Shown here: piece after piece, positions 15,962 through 25,021 of the stretch
How the letters are laid out: each line of letters begins with the position of its first letter
Numbering within the stretch: the first letter of the stretch is position 1
Source: UBA6136 sp046305255
GTDB taxonomy: Bacteria > Pseudomonadota > Gammaproteobacteria > Methylococcales > Methylococcaceae
Direction of reading: 5' to 3'
Assembly (NCBI GenBank): GCA_046305255.1
Contig: JBKCCF010000021.1
Span: 1 to 32,802 of the forward strand
DNA length: 32,802 nt
Notes under the pieces: generated by a model
Databases searched by the model: none
The model's input: the letters and a program-made list of their open reading frames with translations, nothing else
Told to the model about the DNA's origin: nothing
Program-made: the position numbers and the translations under genes

Positions 15962-17283
15962 AACCATTCACCCCTTATAGACCATTCACCCCTTATAGAG
16001 GTCTGCGGCAGATGTGCCAGCAGTGCTTCCTGAACCTGGGTTTTGAGACCGGGAATCCGGATATTCCCGACCATCTCATTCGCAAAGGCAAAGGTCAGCA
16101 TGTTGCGGGCTGATGCTTCGTCAATGCCGCGCGATTCCAGATAAAACACCGCTCCAGCGTCCAGCTGCCCGACGGTGACGCCATGGGCGCACTTGACGTC
16201 ATCAGCGTGGATTTCGAGTTGTGGCTTGCTGTCGATTTCCGCATTGGCCGAGAGTAATAGATTGCGGCAACTCATTGCAGCGTCGGTTTTCTGGGCGGCC
16301 TTGTCGACTACGATTCGGCCGGAGAACACACCTCGGCCACGATCCGAGGCGATGCCCCGATAATTTTCACGGCTGCTGGCCTGCGCTTCGGCATGTCGAA
16401 CCCTCGTGTGGGTATCAAGGTGACGTCGCCCACTGGCCAGAAACAGACCCTCCAGCTCACATTCTGCCGCTGTACCCAGTGTACTGTGGATTTCGGTACG
16501 GGCCATCAGCCCGCCGAAGGCTGCGTGCTGTTGGTGCAGGCGGGAGTTTCGGGCCTGCCGGGCATAGATCCCGCCAAAATGCTGGGCCTTGCTGCTTTCC
16601 AGTTGGAGTTTGTAGTGATCAAGACAGGCATTGTCTGCCAGTGTGATTTCAGTGATGGCAGTGGTCAGGTAGTTTGCGCTGTCTGCGCCCATCCATGTTT
16701 CGATCACGCTGGCCTGGGCATGCCGGTCGAGGGCAATGATGTTGCGCAGAGCAGCAAGTCCCTCGTTGCGGCTGCCGATGGACAGTAGCTGGATCGGCCG
16801 TTCGACGACGACGCCTTCCGGTACATGGACAAATAATCCATCGCTGAAATAGGCCGTTGTGAAGGCGATTAGACCATGTTCCTCGCTGGAGGTGGTCTGG
16901 TGAAGTAGCGGCTCGATCTTGGTTGGGCAGGCGGTCAGTGCAACAGCCAAGGACAGCAGTTCAACACCGGCTGGTAGTTCGGAGAGCTGTGAATGCCCAG
17001 CGCAAAAACGACCGTCGATGAATACCATTACGAGGCTATCTGCCAGCCGGTAACGTTCGACGAGTGCCGCTATTTCCTGATTGCTGCCAGATTCTGGGCT
17101 GGGTGTGTAGAGCGTCTTTGTCAATGCCGCGAGATCGGTGTAACGCCATTCCTCCTCACGCATTGAGGGGAAGCCCTGGGTGGCGAACTGGATTTCAGCT
17201 GACTTCCGCAGCGTCTTGAGCCAGGGCAGTGTCTGTCCCGGTAAACTGGCGGTGTGGTCGTGGTAATGCTCGGCGTAATGCAT
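15958..17283 (-). CDS. sufD: Fe-S cluster assembly scaffold protein SufD
   Basis: SufD forms the SufBC2D scaffold with SufB and SufC and is needed for iron acquisition. The start ATG 17283 (GGGA 9 nt upstream) gives 441 residues; the longer in-frame reading to 17400 runs back into sufC. Recognisable segments are MREEEWRYTDL near residue 41, the beta-helix core around HLDTHTRVRHAEAQASSREN, and KCAHGVTVGQLDAGAVFYLESRG with the conserved His/Cys region near residue 365. The C-terminus is odd: the last residues repeat SIRGEW twice because of an 18-bp tandem duplication (15963-15998). The stop overlaps the sufS start. E. coli SufD is 423 aa. Confidence 0.94.
   Translation of the reverse strand: MHYAEHYHDHTASLPGQTLPWLKTLRKSAEIQFATQGFPSMREEEWRYTDLAALTKTLYTPSPESGSNQEIAALVERYRLADSLVMVFIDGRFCAGHSQLSELPAGVELLSLAVALTACPTKIEPLLHQTTSSEEHGLIAFTTAYFSDGLFVHVPEGVVVERPIQLLSIGSRNEGLAALRNIIALDRHAQASVIETWMGADSANYLTTAITEITLADNACLDHYKLQLESSKAQHFGGIYARQARNSRLHQQHAAFGGLMARTEIHSTLGTAAECELEGLFLASGRRHLDTHTRVRHAEAQASSRENYRGIASDRGRGVFSGRIVVDKAAQKTDAAMSCRNLLLSANAEIDSKPQLEIHADDVKCAHGVTVGQLDAGAVFYLESRGIDEASARNMLTFAFANEMVGNIRIPGLKTQVQEALLAHLPQTSIRGEWSIRGEWL
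15963..15998. repeat. Perfect 18-bp tandem duplication at the sufD-sufS junction
   Basis: The unit ACCATTCACCCCTTATAG (plus strand) occurs twice in direct succession without mismatch. On the coding strand it encodes SIRGEW twice at the sufD C-terminus. Each copy also carries the AAGGGG ribosome site and an ATGG, so duplication duplicated the sufS translation signal. Confidence 0.95.
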
Positions 17284-17296
17284 GATTCGGTTTCCC

Positions 17297-18049
17297 TCAG
17301 CTGCTGACAGTCTGGTCGATCCAGCCATATCCCTTTTGCTCCAGTTCCAGTGCCAGTTCCGGACCGCCCGATTTGACGATGCGGCCATCGGCCAGCACAT
17401 GCACGAAGTCAGGCTTGATGTAGTCCAGCAGTCTCTGGTAGTGCGTCACCATAATGAACGATCGGTCAGGTGAACGCAGTGAGTTGACGCCCTCTGCCAC
17501 GATTTTGAGGGCATCAATGTCGAGACCCGAGTCAGTTTCGTCAAGGATGCACAAGCTGGGTTCGAGTATGGCCATCTGCAGGATTTCGTTACGCTTCTTC
17601 TCGCCGCCGGAAAAGCCTTCATTAACGCCGCGATAGAGGAATTGTTCATCCAGGCTCAGCGATCTGATCTTGGCTTTGGCGAGTTGCAGAAAGTCCATCG
17701 CATCGACTTCATTTTCTCCGCGGTGCTTGCGGATGGCGTTAAGTGCCGCCTTGAGCAGGTAAATGTTGCTGACGCCGGGGACTTCCACCGGATATTGGAA
17801 GGCCAGGAAAACGCCTTCGCGAGCACGCTCCTCCGGTCTCATGTCCAGCAGGTCCTTGCCTTTGTAGCTCACGCTGCCGCCAGTCACTTCGTAACCGGCC
17901 CGACCCGCCAGCACATGCGACAGGGTGCTCTTGCCAGAGCCGTTCGGCCCCATGATGGCATGGACTTCACCTGGCTTCACGTCCAGGCTGATGCCTTTGA
18001 GAATGGCTTTATCTTCGATACCGGTTTGGAGATTCTTGATGCTTAACAT
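17297..18049 (-). CDS. sufC: Fe-S cluster assembly ATPase SufC
   Basis: This is the ABC-type ATPase of the SufBC2D complex, which drives the structural change needed for cluster assembly. The 250-aa product has Walker A GPNGSGKST (residues 34-42), the Suf-type signature FSGGEKKRNEI, Walker B LCILDETDSGLDIDAL and the switch His in VTHYQR. The length matches E. coli SufC (248 aa). It lies 32 bp after sufB and 13 bp before sufD. The ribosome site is weak, which suggests translation depends on coupling. Confidence 0.97.
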   Translation of the reverse strand: MLSIKNLQTGIEDKAILKGISLDVKPGEVHAIMGPNGSGKSTLSHVLAGRAGYEVTGGSVSYKGKDLLDMRPEERAREGVFLAFQYPVEVPGVSNIYLLKAALNAIRKHRGENEVDAMDFLQLAKAKIRSLSLDEQFLYRGVNEGFSGGEKKRNEILQMAILEPSLCILDETDSGLDIDALKIVAEGVNSLRSPDRSFIMVTHYQRLLDYIKPDFVHVLADGRIVKSGGPELALELEQKGYGWIDQTVSS

Positions 18050-18081
18050 GGTGTTGCGTATGGGTGTCTAATGTTGGGGGC

Positions 18082-19527
<1,446 letters not shown>

Positions 19528-19531
19528 GGTT

Positions 19532-20005
19532 TTACTCCGGTAATCGTCTTGGCTGAACGGTGATACTGCTGAGCGGAATCATGAATCCCTCCGGGGCATG
19601 CGTCATGGGATGGGCCATGTCGGAGAGGGTGACGGATTCCAGCGCCGTCTGTATGGCCCGGTTCAGTACGGACCAGTTGCCCCGCACATGGCAGGACGAG
19701 GATTGTTCGCAATGGACATGATCAAGCCCACATTCGGTCAGGGCTATCGGCCCTTCCAGCGCATGGATGATGCTGGCTACGGTGGTTTTTTCTGGCGGCA
19801 GCGTCAACTGATACCCACCCCGCGAGCCCCGCGTGGATGTCAGCACATCCGCCCGGGTCAGTGCCTTGAGCACCTTGCTGACGGTCGGCCCCGCTAATTG
19901 GGCCTGATCGGCAAGATCAGTGGCGGTGTAGGTCTCGCCGGGAGATCTTGCCATGTAGCCCAGAACGATGATGCCGTAGTCGGTGAGTTTGCTGATGCGG
20001 AGCAT
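19532..20005 (-). CDS. Rrf2-family SUF regulator (IscR-like)
   Basis: This is a winged-helix Rrf2 transcription factor of the SUF-system regulator type, probably sensing Fe-S cluster status. In the 157-aa product the DNA-binding domain covers residues 1-80 (MLRISKLTDYGIIVLGYMA, then LAGPTVSKVLKALTRADVL and the wing STRGSRGGYQL). The cluster-binding cysteines follow in ECGLDHVHCEQSSSC, spaced C-x6-C-x5-C compared with C-x5-C-x5-C in IscR, so the fold and sensing may be similar. It is the first gene of the suf operon. A palindrome overlapping the promoter immediately upstream makes autoregulation likely. Confidence 0.93.
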   Translation of the reverse strand: MLRISKLTDYGIIVLGYMARSPGETYTATDLADQAQLAGPTVSKVLKALTRADVLTSTRGSRGGYQLTLPPEKTTVASIIHALEGPIALTECGLDHVHCEQSSSCHVRGNWSVLNRAIQTALESVTLSDMAHPMTHAPEGFMIPLSSITVQPRRLPE

Positions 20006-20026
20006 GATAGCGACCTTGATTTATTG

Positions 20027-20043
20027 AGGACCATTTTAGTCCT
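20027..20043. promoter_or_regulatory. Rrf2/IscR-like operator palindrome upstream of the suf operon
   Basis: The 17-bp sequence AGGACCATTTTAGTCCT is an imperfect palindrome; its minus-strand reading AGGACTAAAATGGTCCT shares the GACTAAAAT core of the IscR type-1 consensus. It is centred about 30 bp upstream of the regulator start and covers the predicted -10 element. The resemblance is by eye. Binding by the adjacent Rrf2 protein is inferred. Confidence 0.6.
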
Positions 20044-20061
20044 GATTAAATCCCAAGTAAA
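20033..20061 (-). promoter_or_regulatory. Sigma70-like promoter of the suf operon
   Basis: On the minus strand TTTACT (20061-20056) and TAAAAT (20038-20033) are separated by 17 bp, a 4/6 and a 5/6 match to the sigma70 consensus. The -10 lies inside the operator palindrome, an arrangement suited to repression. The transcription start would be near 20026, giving a leader of about 20 nt. Confidence 0.55.
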
Positions 20062-20149
20062 GTTGTCGGCTATTGAGTGGCCTAAAGTGTCCATTGACTG
20101 ATCAACGGTATACTTTTCGGATGTTTCTTTTTGTCGGATATCAGGTTAG

Positions 20150-21844
20150 ATGAATGCTGTTCGGGTTCGTGCGGGTGGGTTTGCTGCCAAATTGTTGGGA
20201 ATATGGCTATTGTCGGCGGTCAGCGCCTCGGCACTGTCTGCAACGGTGCCGAGTCAGGGCGTGACGGGCGATATTCAGGCTTTGCTCAAGAGCGCCCGGC
20301 ATCCGCGCCTGCGTTGGGGCGACTTTTCCGACGTCCGGGGCGCACTGGTGCAACTTTACGCACAGCAGGCAGGTGCGCCCGTCTGGTTGAAAGAGGGACG
20401 ACCGACCCCGCAGGCCATGGCGATGATCGAGAGTCTTGCCGGGGCCGAGGACAGGGGTCTTCGTGCGGCCGATTACGATGTTGACCTGCTGAAGCACGGG
20501 TCGTCCACCTTGGGCCAGCAGGGCGGCAATCCGGCGGAGATAGCTGATTTTGATGTTGCCTTGAGCATCGCGGTGACGCGCTATGTGTCAAATCTTTATC
20601 TCGGCCGCGTCAATCCACGCAGTGTCGGTTTTAGTCTCAATGTTGAGCCCAAAAGGCTCGATCTGCCGAAGCGGGTGAGGGAGATTGCCCTGAGTCTCCA
20701 GCCCGAGGCCCTGGTGGCGGAAATGGAGCCGCATTTCCCAATTTACGGGTTACTCAAGGATGCGCTGATTCGCTACCGCGCCTTGACCAGGGAGGTACCG
20801 TTTCTGCGGTTTGGATTTCCAGCCAAATTCTCGCCAGGCATGAGCCACAGGGATGTGCCTGCTCTCAGGAAAATGTTGGTCGCGCTCGGTGACCTGCCGG
20901 AAGTAAAGCCAGGGTTGGAGCATTCCGAGGTTTATGATCCGGCCCTGGCACAGGCGGTAAAGGCGTTTCAGTTGCGGCATGGCCTTGCCGACGATGGCGT
21001 CATCGGCAAGGGCACGCTATCGCGATTGTCCACTCCCATTGCGGAGCGACTGAAGCAGATTCAGTTGGGTCTTGAGCGGCTGCGCTGGCTGCCTGCTGAT
21101 GTGCGTGGCTTGTATCTGATCGTCAATATCCCGTCATTCAAGCTTTATGGATCACGGACCGGAGATGGGTTGGGTCAGTTCGACATCCAGATGAACGTGG
21201 TCGTAGGAGAGGCAATCGATGGGCGCAGTACCCCGGTCTTTCATGCCGATATGACGACAGTCAATTTTCGACCCTACTGGAACGTGCCGGATGCCATCGC
21301 CATCAAGGAGTTAGTGCCGGAAATTCTCAAGGACCCTGCCTATCTGCAGAAGAATAATATGGAGATTGTTGCCAGTTTCGCGTCAACTGCAGTGCCATTG
21401 CCTGCTGATCCGGCGACGATTGGCAAATTGAACAGTGGGGCGCTCAAACTACGGCAGAAGCCGGGTCCCAAAAATGCGCTGGGATTGGTCAAGTTCTCCT
21501 TCCCGAATAACAATAATGTCTACCTCCACAGTACGCCCAGCATTAATCTGTTCAACAGGGTGCGGCGTGATTTCAGTCATGGCTGCATCCGGGTACAGGA
21601 TCCGGTGGCGCTGGCGGAGTGGGTCTTGACCGATAATGGCGACTGGCCGCGAGAGCGGGTAGTCGAGGCGATGGAAAAGGGTGAGTCGTCACTCAGGGTA
21701 AGCCTGAAGAAGCCGATACCCGTGTATATTTTCTATTCAACCGTGATGGCGGATCCGGAGGGGCGGGTGAGTTTTTACGAGGACATTTACGGTCACGACA
21801 GAACCCTCCAGGTTCTCCTGGCCCGAGGGTTTCCCTATCCGTAA
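20150..21844 (+). CDS. L,D-transpeptidase (YcbB/LdtD type)
   Basis: This is a periplasmic enzyme making 3-3 cross-links in peptidoglycan or attaching lipoprotein. The 564-aa product has an N-terminal signal or anchor (about residues 8-30) and an LdtD-like scaffold domain (PVWLKEGRPTPQAMAMI near residue 75). A peptidoglycan-binding module follows near residues 255-290 (YDPALAQAVKAFQLRHGLADDG), then the catalytic YkuD domain from about residue 325. The motif HSTPS followed by SHGCIRVQDP holds the catalytic Cys479. The architecture and length resemble E. coli LdtD (615 aa). The start at ATG 20150 has a modest AGG 5 nt upstream. A MepK-like endopeptidase gene is close by, as in E. coli, but here it is convergent. 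Confidence 0.92.
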   Translation: MNAVRVRAGGFAAKLLGIWLLSAVSASALSATVPSQGVTGDIQALLKSARHPRLRWGDFSDVRGALVQLYAQQAGAPVWLKEGRPTPQAMAMIESLAGAEDRGLRAADYDVDLLKHGSSTLGQQGGNPAEIADFDVALSIAVTRYVSNLYLGRVNPRSVGFSLNVEPKRLDLPKRVREIALSLQPEALVAEMEPHFPIYGLLKDALIRYRALTREVPFLRFGFPAKFSPGMSHRDVPALRKMLVALGDLPEVKPGLEHSEVYDPALAQAVKAFQLRHGLADDGVIGKGTLSRLSTPIAERLKQIQLGLERLRWLPADVRGLYLIVNIPSFKLYGSRTGDGLGQFDIQMNVVVGEAIDGRSTPVFHADMTTVNFRPYWNVPDAIAIKELVPEILKDPAYLQKNNMEIVASFASTAVPLPADPATIGKLNSGALKLRQKPGPKNALGLVKFSFPNNNNVYLHSTPSINLFNRVRRDFSHGCIRVQDPVALAEWVLTDNGDWPRERVVEAMEKGESSLRVSLKKPIPVYIFYSTVMADPEGRVSFYEDIYGHDRTLQVLLARGFPYP

Positions 21845-21879
21845 CCGCCGCAGCGGGCCCATTGTGTTTCTTGATCTGC

Positions 21880-22086
21880 TCAGGCCATCAGATCGAAAAC
21901 CAGCTCGACTTCTTTGCCGGTGCGGGTGTTGATGGCCCTGAACGTGGCGGCGTTTTCGTTCATGCCCAGGCATTCGATTTCAACCGGCGGGTCATCATAA
22001 TCAATCACTGCTATCTCAAGCTGATCCATCAGGCTCTGATTTTCCTCGGCGCTGAGTTCCATGTTGCCGTCGTCATCAATAATCAT
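21880..22086 (-). CDS. Small acidic protein, unknown function (68 aa)
   Basis: No family is recognised. ATG 22086 gives 68 residues rich in Asp/Glu (start MIIDDDGNMELSAEENQSL, end ATFRAINTRTGKEVELVFDLMA in outline). It has no signal peptide or membrane segment and one Cys. The alternating beta-like C-terminal pattern and compact length suggest a small folded cytoplasmic protein. A longer in-frame reading to 22287 overlaps mepK and has a different, W/P/A-rich composition, so it is discarded. The ribosome site is weak. It follows mepK by 82 bp on the same strand and may be cotranscribed. Confidence 0.6.
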   Translation of the reverse strand: MIIDDDGNMELSAEENQSLMDQLEIAVIDYDDPPVEIECLGMNENAATFRAINTRTGKEVELVFDLMA

Positions 22087-22168
22087 GCTGTGTTCTGCCG
22101 TGTGTCTTTGAGTGACGGCCCCTGCAGTGGAATCCCAGGCCAGGTTGCCACCACTCGGGGCCTTGGGT

Positions 22169-22762
22169 TTACCAGGAGCGGATGCTACCCGTGTCGAGGT
22201 GAACAAAGTCAGACCGGGGGTAATAGCCGACACCGCCCATGGCCAGAGCCAGACCGGCCTGATGGATTTGATGAGTGCTGAGTTCATCCATGCGAATGTC
22301 TACCGCCTTGCCCTCAATGTGCATGCTGTGTTCTGCAACACCGTGACTAAAGCGCCGTAGCCAACTGTTGGTTTCGGGTGAGCGATAGCCTGACAGGACT
22401 TTGAATGTGCCGGTCGTGCCAGTCAAGGCTGAAAGGGCAAAGAACACGTCGATTAGCCCCGGATCCATCTCCCGCACCTCATCGGCGTGATGATCACGCA
22501 ATAGGTTGCTGAAGCGCTGACGGGTTTCACGGTCATAGTCCTGCTCGGGGCGGCAGCGAATGACCAGTTCTTCATCGGTGTTGACGTTGTGGAAGCTCAA
22601 TGTGCGTTCACGGCTCAGGACATTGCCGATAGCACTGGCAGATGGGAGGAGTAGTGCCCCGACTGCTGCCATGCTGGAGCGAGTCAGGAAAGCGCGTCGG
22701 GTGAGACCGCTGGCAGAAGGTTTTTTGGAGGCGGGCAGGATCAGATTTTTTTCAATGCTCAT
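22169..22762 (-). CDS. MepK-like murein endopeptidase (DUF882, Tat-exported)
   Basis: This is a periplasmic zinc peptidase of the M15/DUF882 family, related to E. coli MepK (YcbK), which cleaves peptidoglycan cross-bridges. The 197-aa product has a Tat signal: the twin-arginine in LTRRAFLTRSS (residues about 20-30) followed by a hydrophobic helix. The catalytic core shows LSGYRSPETNSWLR, then HSMHIEGKAVDIRM (zinc ligands His and Asp) and DFVHLDTG (final His). The match in signal type, length (E. coli 182 aa) and linkage to an LdtD-like gene supports the assignment. MepK preferentially cuts 3-3 links made by L,D-transpeptidases, so the two neighbours may work in opposition. Confidence 0.9.
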   Translation of the reverse strand: MSIEKNLILPASKKPSASGLTRRAFLTRSSMAAVGALLLPSASAIGNVLSRERTLSFHNVNTDEELVIRCRPEQDYDRETRQRFSNLLRDHHADEVREMDPGLIDVFFALSALTGTTGTFKVLSGYRSPETNSWLRRFSHGVAEHSMHIEGKAVDIRMDELSTHQIHQAGLALAMGGVGYYPRSDFVHLDTGSIRSW

Positions 22763-23073
22763 AGGCTAACTCCTCGGCCTGATAACAGGCTTGTCAGGTT
22801 ATCGCATGAGCATCGAGGAATTCTCCGGAGGTCCAGGCCTTTTCGCACGTGGACGTTGCGGGGAATTTCTCGATGCTAGGGCGGGAATTTATTCCCATTG
22901 GTTGACACTGTACTGGTTTCCAGCGGTGTGGATCAAGCTTTTAGTGTCTGAAATGGTAAAGCATGTATCATGCCATGAAAACAAGTGTTTGCACGGGCGC
23001 ACGCTGAAAGAATGCGATTATCGTGCTCATCTAAATGGGTTTCCTGTTTGGGAATGGATTGTGCCCGTAAACG
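22763..23073. other. 311-bp gene-free region between mepK and mtnC
   Basis: No convincing gene is present; a 96-codon plus-strand frame at 22791-23081 has no family features. It holds an imperfect 17-bp inverted repeat (22810-22826 with 22860-22876). A 6-bp repeat GGGAAT/ATTCCC with a 2-nt loop lies at 22883-22896, next to TTGACA at 22902-22907. No -10 at the right distance was found. The upstream part should contain the mepK promoter (minus strand). Confidence 0.6.
22810..22876. repeat. Imperfect 17-bp inverted repeat with nested stem, upstream of mepK
   Basis: The left arm GCATCGAGGAATTCTCC (22810-22826) and the right arm (22860-22876, reverse complement GCATCGAGAAATTCCCC) agree at 15 of 17 positions and are 33 bp apart. 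An inner repeat GTCCA/TGGAC lies within the spacer, so the whole could fold into one long hairpin in RNA from either strand. It lies about 48 bp upstream of mepK, on its leader or promoter. Confidence 0.7.
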
Positions 23074-23751
23074 CTAGCTAAACAAAATGTCATCAAAGTC
23101 ACGAGCTTCGCCGGGGCGCAGGGTTTCTCCGGCGCGCGCATCCCGTATCAGTTTTACGGTAGCAAAGCCAGCCTCTTGGGCCGCAATGATTTCGCCATCC
23201 ATATCGGACAGGAACAAAATGGACGCGGCAGGCAGTCCGATGTGGCTGGCAATGGCCTCATAAGAGCGGCGATCCTGCTTCGGGCCGGTATGGGTGTCGA
23301 AATAGCCAGAAAATAGCGGGGTAAGATCCCCTCCCTCAGTGTGTTTGAACAACAGTTTCTGCGCGTGAACCGAGCCCGATGAGTAGACAAAGAGAGCCAT
23401 ACCTCTTGAATGCCATTCGACCAGCTTGCGGGCAGCGTCCTCATAAATATGACCGTAAAAATCCCCGTCAAGATAGCCGGTCTCCCAGATGATGCCCTGT
23501 AATGCCTTGAGTGGTGTGGCCTTCTGATCCTGGTCGATCCAGGCGATGAGTTGGTCTGCCGCAGCAGCCGGCGTCAGGTCTCTTCCGACGAGCGCGCTGA
23601 CCTCGGCCAGGTGTCTCGCCACGTCGGGCGAGTTCGCGTTGTCAGTGACAAAGCGGGCCATGCGCGCTCGGGCATACGGAAACAGCACATCCTTGACGAA
23701 GGAGAGTGACGAGGTTGTGCCCTCAATATCAGTGACGATAGCCCGTATCAT
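23074..23751 (-). CDS. mtnC: Acireductone synthase (enolase-phosphatase E1)
   Basis: This HAD-family enzyme of methionine salvage enolises and dephosphorylates 2,3-diketo-5-methylthiopentyl-1-phosphate to acireductone. The 225-aa product starts with the HAD motif TDIEGTTSS (nucleophile Asp8, Glu10). It continues with VYSSGSVHAQKLLF (motif II), GPKQDRRSYEAIA (motif III Lys) and ILFLSDMDGEI (motif IV), all typical of MtnC. The length agrees with the family. The start overlaps the mtnD stop by 4 bp. It is the last gene of the mtnB-mtnD-mtnC minus-strand operon. Confidence 0.95.
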   Translation of the reverse strand: MIRAIVTDIEGTTSSLSFVKDVLFPYARARMARFVTDNANSPDVARHLAEVSALVGRDLTPAAAADQLIAWIDQDQKATPLKALQGIIWETGYLDGDFYGHIYEDAARKLVEWHSRGMALFVYSSGSVHAQKLLFKHTEGGDLTPLFSGYFDTHTGPKQDRRSYEAIASHIGLPAASILFLSDMDGEIIAAQEAGFATVKLIRDARAGETLRPGEARDFDDILFS

Positions 23752-24308
23752 AGGTAGCAGGAGAGGTAGCGTTCAAAGTCTGGAAATCGGCTGGCGATAT
23801 CATTCCCCGTAAAATGGGCCACCCAGCCCTCGGGATTGGTGAACAGGCGAATGCATTTGAAATCAGGCGCCGCACCCATATCGAACCAGTGCTTGACCCC
23901 GGCGGGTACGCTGATGAGGTCACCTTGTTCACACAGGACGATGTGTACGCGCTCATCCACATGCAGGTAGAAAAGCCCCCTGCCTTCGACGAAAAAACGA
24001 ACTTCAAATTCGTCGTGAGTGTGCTCGTTCAAAAACCTGGCCCGAAACTGGTCCTTCTGCGGATGATCGGGCGTCAGGCTGACAACATCGCTGGATTGGA
24101 ATTCGTACTGATCAATCAGGCGGTCAACTTCGACGCGATAGGCCTCCAGCACCTCGTCCTGACGGGCCTCTTTGCTCAGTGGGCGGTTAGCCACCCAGCG
24201 CTCAAAGAGAATCCCGACTCTGGCCAATTCGTCGGCGATCTGCGCGTGATCGTTGAAAACAACAGCCTGGGCGGGCTGGGTATCAGGGTGAATACTGAGC
24301 AAGCTCAT
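23748..24308 (-). CDS. mtnD: Acireductone dioxygenase
   Basis: This cupin-fold metal enzyme (Fe or Ni) oxidises acireductone to 2-keto-4-methylthiobutyrate and formate (Fe form). The 186-aa product has the ligand set His96, His98, Glu102 and His140 (NEHTHDEFE, then GVKHWFDMG), at the same positions as in the Klebsiella enzyme. The start overlaps the mtnB stop by 4 bp (ATGA), and the end overlaps mtnC. Confidence 0.96.
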   Translation of the reverse strand: MSLLSIHPDTQPAQAVVFNDHAQIADELARVGILFERWVANRPLSKEARQDEVLEAYRVEVDRLIDQYEFQSSDVVSLTPDHPQKDQFRARFLNEHTHDEFEVRFFVEGRGLFYLHVDERVHIVLCEQGDLISVPAGVKHWFDMGAAPDFKCIRLFTNPEGWVAHFTGNDIASRFPDFERYLSCYL

Positions 24309-24919
24309 CGTGGGGTGACTCCGTGCAGGCGTGATTCGATCTCGAACAGGAACTCCAGCGCTTCGACCTGGCGCAGTGCATCCTGAACCGTGGCGCCCCA
24401 GGTGTAAAACCCATGGCTGGCAATGATGTAGCCATGAATATCCCCCTCCTGGTCGATGTAATCATCCACGACACGCGCCAGTCGTTGAATGTCCTGATCG
24501 TTGGGGAAAATAGGGACGGTGACTCGCGCCTCATGGGTATTGATGCCCCGTAGCGCCTTCAATAATTCGTAATTTTCGAGCACCAGGCGGTCCTGGCCCC
24601 TTCTGGAAACCAGCGTGGCACCAGGGCTGTGAGGGTGTAGCACCGCGGCTACGTCCGGGTAGCGCCGGTAGAGGCTTGTATGCAGCGCGGTCTCGGCAGA
24701 GGGTTTACGCCCGTCCAGCGACAGTCCGGAACTGTCGACCAGCATGATGTCGTCCGGCCTGAGTTCACCCTTGTTCTTGCCGGATACCGTAATGGCGATG
24801 CGGCCATCGGTCAGTCGGGCCGAGAAATTTCCGCTGGTTGCAGGTACCCAGCCTCGGCTGTGGATATAGCGCCCCGCTGCAATCAGTTCGAGGGTACGTG
24901 TTTCGAATTCAGTATTCAT
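24305..24919 (-). CDS. mtnB: Methylthioribulose-1-phosphate dehydratase
   Basis: This class II aldolase-fold zinc enzyme dehydrates methylthioribulose-1-phosphate, the first step of the lower methionine-salvage pathway. The 204-aa product shows ATSGNFSARL near residue 28, the active Glu region KPSAETALH, the zinc ligands HPHSPGATL and the C-terminal SHGFYTWGATVQDALRQVEALEFL. It is the first gene of the operon; no ribosome site is obvious before ATG 24919. The upstream enzymes (MTA phosphorylase or nucleosidase, MtnA) are not in the window. Confidence 0.95.
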   Translation of the reverse strand: MNTEFETRTLELIAAGRYIHSRGWVPATSGNFSARLTDGRIAITVSGKNKGELRPDDIMLVDSSGLSLDGRKPSAETALHTSLYRRYPDVAAVLHPHSPGATLVSRRGQDRLVLENYELLKALRGINTHEARVTVPIFPNDQDIQRLARVVDDYIDQEGDIHGYIIASHGFYTWGATVQDALRQVEALEFLFEIESRLHGVTPR

Positions 24920-25021
24920 CTGTGATGATTGATCAGGTCAACAGGTTGCCAAACAGGGAATGATTTTAGATGGCAGTGGCATGGGCCTCACCGCAGTGGG
25001 CTGAGCGAGGCGTCTGTCGGT

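Noticed and set aside
22791..23081. A 96-codon plus-strand frame between mepK and mtnC.
   Set aside because: It contains the long inverted repeat, runs into the mtnC 3' end and shows no recognisable domain, signal or good ribosome site.
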